From Theodoxus fluviatilis (lineage: Eukaryota > Mollusca > Gastropoda > Cycloneritida > Neritidae), in contig JAWQFJ010001157.1 of the NCBI GenBank assembly GCA_034096865.1, positions 32,501-83,659 of the forward strand: a stretch of DNA of 51,159 nucleotides, in the 5' to 3' direction. Made by a program: the position numbers and the translations under genes. Positions 46,283 through 51,159 of this stretch are shown in pieces. Numbering within the stretch: position 1 is the first letter of the stretch; every line of letters begins with the position of its first letter. The notes beneath the pieces were generated by a model. It did not search any database. It was not told the DNA's origin and was given only the letters and a program-made list of their open reading frames with translations.

Positions 46283-46437
46283 CTCTTTCTCTTCCTCCTC
46301 TACTCGGCGCTGTTCTGATATCTCCTCTGCCTCGTTGCGTTCCTCCTCTGTGTATTCATCCTTGTCCAGTCTCTCCAGACCTCGAAGTGCAACGAGAATC
46401 TCTAGTCTGTAGTCATCTTCCTCTGCCATGGGGTTCT
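46283..46437 (-). CDS. LRRC23: LRRC23-like exon: final LRR cap and start of coiled coil
   Basis: 155-bp exon with a good acceptor (GCCTTTACAG) and a consensus donor (GAG|GTAAGT), entering with 2 bases of a split codon and leaving in phase 0. The peptide begins (E)NPMAEEDDYRLEILVALRG, then LERLDKDEYTEEERNEAEEI. This is a leucine-rich-repeat C-terminal cap (NP...YR...L..L..LD) leading into a helix. The ERLDK-EY-EEER-EAEEI series is what I recall from LRRC23, a radial-spoke protein of motile cilia and sperm flagella. DRC3 or another axonemal LRR protein is the alternative. Earlier LRR exons must lie beyond the right edge of the window. Confidence 0.75.
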
Positions 46438-46664
46438 CTGTAAAGGCACATGCCAAAATGCAGCCATGTCTGGTGTCCAGGTTTCATGACACTTTTGTCA
46501 TGGTGGTGACTCCATCCACTCAAACTATGACACTATGACAATGATTTATAAGTGTAAAGCATGACATTGTGTATCATCATATCATGCAGTCTGGTGTGGG
46601 GTTAGGCAGCGTAATGCAGTGCATATTTTACAAGAGTGACTCTAACTGTACTAACTAGGACTAA

Positions 46665-46703
<39 letters not shown>

Positions 46704-46914
46704 GCTGCCTCTCCTTTCAGAGAAACTTGACATCATAATGTAATATTCCAGATCTGCTATAACATACGTGATGGTAATACTGCAACTACTTAAGCAATAA
46801 GTCTTTCATTACGATCTCCTACATCGTCCTGACAGTAGCTATTACTCGCTGTCTCTAACCACCACTATCGCTTAACGAATTGCCTTAACTATAGTACTAC
46901 ATAACAGACTAGGG
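46438..46914. other. Intronic stretch with (ATC)n
   Basis: Holds (ATC)14-15 at about 46661-46703. Nothing else recognised. Confidence 0.6.
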
Positions 46915-46915
46915 G

Positions 46916-46974
<59 letters not shown>

Positions 46975-47022
46975 GTACTACTACTACTACTTCTTATACT
47001 ACTACTACTACTACTACTTTTT

Positions 47023-47057
<35 letters not shown>

Positions 47058-47060
47058 ATA
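46915..47060. repeat. (ACT)n then (GCT)n microsatellite
   Basis: ACT trinucleotides with a few TTC breaks, then CTG at about 47036-47055. Confidence 0.96.
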
Positions 47061-47184
47061 TCTACGACGACGACGAAAACAATAATACTGACAGCAACTT
47101 TTACGAAGACCAGTAAAATCATCACTGACTTCAGCAGCACTTGGTGACAGAAAAAACAACCAAAGAGTGCAAAAGAAGAACGAA

Positions 47185-47288
47185 ATCAGGAGCAGCAGCA
47201 ACAACAACAGCAACAAGAACAACGACAGCAGCAGTAGCAGTAACCGCAGCAGCAGCAGCAACAGCACCAGCAGCAGTAACAGCAACAG

Positions 47289-47320
<32 letters not shown>

Positions 47321-47624
47321 GCAGCAGTAATAGCAGCAGCAGCAGCAACAGCACCAGCAGCAGTAACAGCAGCAACAGCAACAGCAGCAACAACAGCAAC
47401 AGCAGCAGCAACAGCAGCATCAGTAATAGCAGCAGCAGGAGAAACAGCAGCAGCAACAACAGCAGCAACAACAGCAGCAGTAATATCAGCAGCAGGAGCA
47501 ACAGCAGCAACAGCAGCAGCAGCAACAGTAATAGCAGCAGCAACAGCAACAGCAGCAGCAACAGCAGCAGCAGCAGTAGTAATAACAGCAGCAGGAGCAA
47601 CAGCAGCAGCAACAACAGCAGCAA

Positions 47625-47656
<32 letters not shown>

Positions 47657-47676
47657 GCAGCAGTGCTTTCACATAA
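47185..47676. repeat. (CAG)n/(CAA)n trinucleotide array
   Basis: Interspersed CAG, CAA and GTA triplets over about 490 bp. Three frames stay open (poly Ser/Asn, Ala/Thr, and Gln-type) because of the repeat. No start or splice context supports a gene. Confidence 0.95.
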
Positions 47677-50302
47677 TCATGACATTCAGCCAAGCTCGAT
47701 TAAACTATCCTAGCAGTCAGCAAGCACATCTAGCACAGCAGCAGTTTAATACAGTACAGCTTAGCCGACAGCAGTAATAATGCAGCATAGCTATGTAGCA
47801 CAGCTAGCAGCAAACTTTTAACAGCAGCCGCATCAAGTAATAGCAATCAGCGGCGGCTAGACAGCAGCTAGAGCAGCTAGCAACAGCATACAACACAGCA
47901 GCAAGCATCACACCAAACAGCATGACTGAGACGCAACTCATTGAAACTAGGTCAGCAGCAGCAGCATAGAAGTCAGCAAGCACATCAGCCGCAACAGTAA
48001 TACAGCAGTCCAGGCAGCAGTAACACAGCAGTAACGTTCAGAGGCAGATATTACATGGGGTGAGCAAGCATTAACAAAGCTCAGGCTACGCATCAGCCCA
48101 ATCCAGACAGGTAAGCTCAAACAGCATGCCAGCAGCAGTGCATGTCAGCAACAACAGACAGCAAACAGCAACAGGCACAACAAGTGCAAGGAGGCAGCCG
48201 TAATAGGACATCAGACTAAACACGCCAACAGCATCAAGCAGCAACAGCAGCACAATCGAATCAGCATATCAGAAGCTTTGATACGTAGAAGGTCAAGGCA
48301 GTACAGTCATATTAGCAGTACTAGCGAGCAGCGAGGCAGTACATCGCACAGCCAGCAAGATACGCAGTCACGAACCACGTATAAGAGCATTAGACTTTTT
48401 TAAGACAAGCAATCATCCATTCAATCGATAACAGTATAGCAAAACATAAAAACAGAAACAGTACATGCGCAAGGCAGAACAGTTCGACTACTAGTAGGCA
48501 TGGGGCAGCATACAAGAGCTAGACAACATCAAGGCAGGATAAGCAAACCCAAGGAGATCAACAGACAGGAATATTAGAGGGAACAAAAGCAAGCATATAG
48601 CTATTAACAAACTTCAAGCAACAAGAGCAATAGTGCAAGAACGAGACGCAAGCAGCAGCAAAGCAAAAAGCAAGCAGCAGACAAAAGCTCACACAAGACG
48701 AAACAAGAACAGAAGCACACAGAGAAACAGGCAGGGATAGTTACATATATAGAAGTCATCAGCGTAGTCAAGGATGCAACAAAAGCTACAACAAGCGTCA
48801 ACAACAAAGACAGTAGCAGCAAGGTAAGACAGAGAAGCATCAAGATATTCCTGTATCAAACTTTACTTTCAACAAGCACGATCAGGAACCAACCAGGAAA
48901 CTAGATTGTAGATAGGTATAACGAGCTAAGTTCAATAAGCATCATGGCATAACAAGTAGTAAGGGCAAAAGGGGGACACTATTAGTACTAAATATGCAAA
49001 ATAGGCACAACTTTGATGCAGCAGCTTAGTTATCAGCTCATGCAAGTTTTAGCAAATTCAGCCGGCTTCCATAAGGCATTTAGCATGACCTTTGAAAGCA
49101 TAGAATGATGATGTGAGAACTAACAAAAAATGACTGCAGCATAACCCACAGCCAGTCGAAGACGACACAAGCAATAGACAGTTATGAAGCAGCAAGGGGA
49201 TGGGGATAAGAGTACAGCATGCAGCAAGGCTGAGCCGAGACTAGGACACAACAGAATGGGATACTAAAACAGCAGCATAAAGCAGCGAGCCATCAGCATG
49301 TATCAAGCCTAAGCACGCGACAGACAATCAAAAAAAACAACATCAATGCTAAGCACAATCAGTCCAGCCGAGTGCACAGAACAACAATATACTTTATAAA
49401 AATTAAACAGCGCAGTCAATGACAAGCATTGCATGCAGCAGACTCGACAGACGGCAAAAAAGGCAAGGCAACACCAAGGACACATATGCAGCAGAAAAAA
49501 ACAACAGAGCCACAACAGGAGCAAGAGCATACCCAGATTAAATGAATACTTGCAGTATACGTAAACGTCTCGACAAACAGAACAGACTAGACGGCAAAAC
49601 AGCAGCAGCCGGCAATATGTGTGCCATGCCAGGGCACCAACAACAGCATGTGCGAGCAAAACGACGACAGTCCGCCAGCACCTCAGCAGAGCAGATCAAG
49701 CATAAAATTTAGTTTGGATGGCTACAAACAGCAGATACCGAGAAAGTCAATGCAACAGGTGCATATCAAGACAGCAACAGCAAACTACGCAAACAAGCAT
49801 GCTTATTCAAGCCACAACACACCACATGATAGAACAACTAACAGAGCAAAAAGTACAAAACAGTTACAGCAACGGCCCAGCAATCAAAGCAAGAAGCAGC
49901 CAACAACAGAGGCACGAGCAAGCAAAGGACAACGCAAAAACACAACAACAGCAGGAAAGAGAACACAACAACAGCAGCAAACAACAAAACCAGCAGCAAG
50001 AGCGCAAAGACAACAAGCGACACAAAAGAGCAGCAGAAACAAAAAACGGACAACAAGAAAGCATAGCAGAGAGCAGGCACTCAAAGTACATAGGAGAAAG
50101 CGCCGTAGTCAGGACTAGGACTGTGTCCAAAAACAAATAAGTTAGGCAAACAGAGTCCTCCAAGTCGACTAGAGCAGCACAATATAATGGCTAATATAAG
50201 TTGAGCATTCAGCAATAGGCAGGTATCAAAAAAAAAAAGCAAAAGCAAATAGCAAACACAGGAGCAACAGCAGCAGCAGCAAGCAACAACAGCAGCAGCA
50301 AG

Positions 50303-50340
<38 letters not shown>
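47677..50340. repeat. Degenerate CAG/CAA-derived low-complexity region
   Basis: About 2.7 kb in which AGCA, ACAGCA and CAACA words persist at high density but with rising random interruption. A cleaner CAG block returns at 50265-50340. Open frames up to 165 codons (49621-50118) are Gln/Ser/Thr/Lys-rich and have no recognisable domain. Confidence 0.75.
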
Positions 50341-50716
50341 ACAGAAATTCGCCATCAAAGATACAATCCGGTGGAGGGGGAGCTCCAATGCTCGAGTCGA
50401 TAGGAAGGGGAGATAACTGACTGGAATCTCCGCTCGGAAAGTGAGGATGGGCTCGAAGGACGTAAGCTGGCGCAAAGAACCATGGGACGGAGACTGTATC
50501 ACTTCCGCTGTTTGCTTGTTCTGCGTCTCATACTGCCAGTACGAGGCAGGGTAGAGGGTGTAGAGGTGGGGTGGGGGGTGTAGAGGTGGGGTGGGGCAGG
50601 GAGAAAATGAGAGGGGGAAGGGAAGAACAAGCAGAGACAGAGGGGAAAAGGCCGTGGGATATGAAGCTGATAGGAGGGGTGTGTCCCGATTGTACTCCAA
50701 GAGAGGGATGGAAGGA
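50341..50716. other. Non-coding stretch with a GGTGGGG duplication
   Basis: GTAGAGGTGGGGTGGGG occurs twice at about 50560-50595. Nothing else recognised. Confidence 0.5.
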
Positions 50717-50768
<52 letters not shown>

Positions 50769-50898
50769 CAGAGAGAGAGAGAGAAAGAGAGACAGTGAGA
50801 GAGAAAGAGAGATTTTACAGGTTCTTTCTCTATATATATTCACCCTTTTCTCTGTGTCTCTGTGTCTCTGTTTTAACTCCAAGAGAGGGATGGAAGGA

Positions 50899-50987
<89 letters not shown>

Positions 50988-51159
50988 GAGAGAGAGATAG
51001 AAAAAGTGAGAGAGAGAAAGAGAGATTTTGCGATTTCTTTCTCTATATATTTACCCCTTTCTCTGTGTCTCTGTGTCTGTGTGACTCTGTGTCTCTGTCT
51101 GTCTCTGTTGCTGTCTCTCTGTCTCTGTCTCTGCCTCTGTCTCTGTCTCTGTCTGTCTG
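50717..51159. repeat. (GA)n and (CT)n repeats, two similar blocks
   Basis: Two blocks, from CTCCAAGAGAGGGATGGAAG at 50696 and at 50877, each go GA repeat, then GATTTT, then CTTTCTCTATATAT, then CTCTGTGTCTCTGTG. This is a duplicated module of about 180 bp. It ends in (CTGTCT)n at the window edge. Confidence 0.93.

Noticed and set aside
47141..47713. Plus-strand poly-Ala/Thr and poly-Ser/Asn frames as a homopolymer-rich protein
   Set aside because: Three frames are open across the CAG/CAA repeat with no other coding signal.
49621..50118. 165-codon plus-strand frame
   Set aside because: Gln/Thr/Lys-rich product of degenerate CAG/CAA sequence; no domain or splice support.

Overview
This window looks like eukaryotic nuclear DNA from a marine invertebrate, most likely a mollusc. 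The evidence is spliced coding exons with GT/AG borders, several animal-type retrotransposon families, a tRNA-derived SINE, dispersed TGACCTTGACC repeats of a kind I associate with molluscan genomes, and a very high load of microsatellites and minisatellites. The species call is inference. There are no bacterial operons, no CRISPR array and no rRNA. A 10-base N gap at 26150-26159 joins two contig pieces.

Left part (1-26149). A probable minus-strand exon touches the left edge (1-119), and its intron opens with a long (CT)n tract. A short AGGTCA-rich element with 10-bp inverted ends (825-5361) is interrupted by an LTR retrotransposon (1257-4946). The LTR element is the most interesting object here. 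It has near-identical LTRs, a TATA target duplication, a candidate primer-binding site and a polypurine tract. It has no protease, reverse transcriptase or RNase H. Between a gag-like N-terminus and an integrase C-terminal (GPY/F) tail it carries about 1.5 kb that reads as a Gly/Pro/Arg-rich protein with an RRM RNA-binding domain. This is the layout of a transducing retroelement that has captured a cellular gene. Next come a broken CR1/L2-type LINE (6.4-7.2 kb), a 2.9-kb 28-bp minisatellite, 3 kb of strand-asymmetric CTGT, GTGTG and TGATG repeats, a 38-bp GC-rich minisatellite with 13 perfect CACGTG E-boxes, a tRNA-type SINE, and a long stretch of simple repeats. The last few kb before the gap are low-complexity and may be poorly polished.

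Right part (26160-51159). After the gap lies a short 179-bp tandem repeat, then mostly non-coding DNA with two decayed LINE 3' ends (30.8-31.3 and 37.7-38.3 kb). The minus strand carries the 3' part of a protein-coding gene. Its exons are at 46437-46283, 42379-42233 and 34711-34562, all in compatible phase, and there is a second candidate terminal exon at 32464-32423. The first exon reads as the last leucine-rich-repeat cap plus coiled coil of an LRRC23-like radial-spoke protein, and the rest is a charged, acidic tail. Its introns hold two remarkable minisatellites, 20 perfect-length copies of a 40-bp double-hairpin unit and about 54 copies of a 58-bp unit, plus ATG, CA, ACT and CAG/CAA microsatellites. 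The right end is (GA)n and (CT)n.

The genes do not form a pathway. The functional content is one ciliary-type gene fragment, one possible exon fragment at the left edge and a set of mobile elements.
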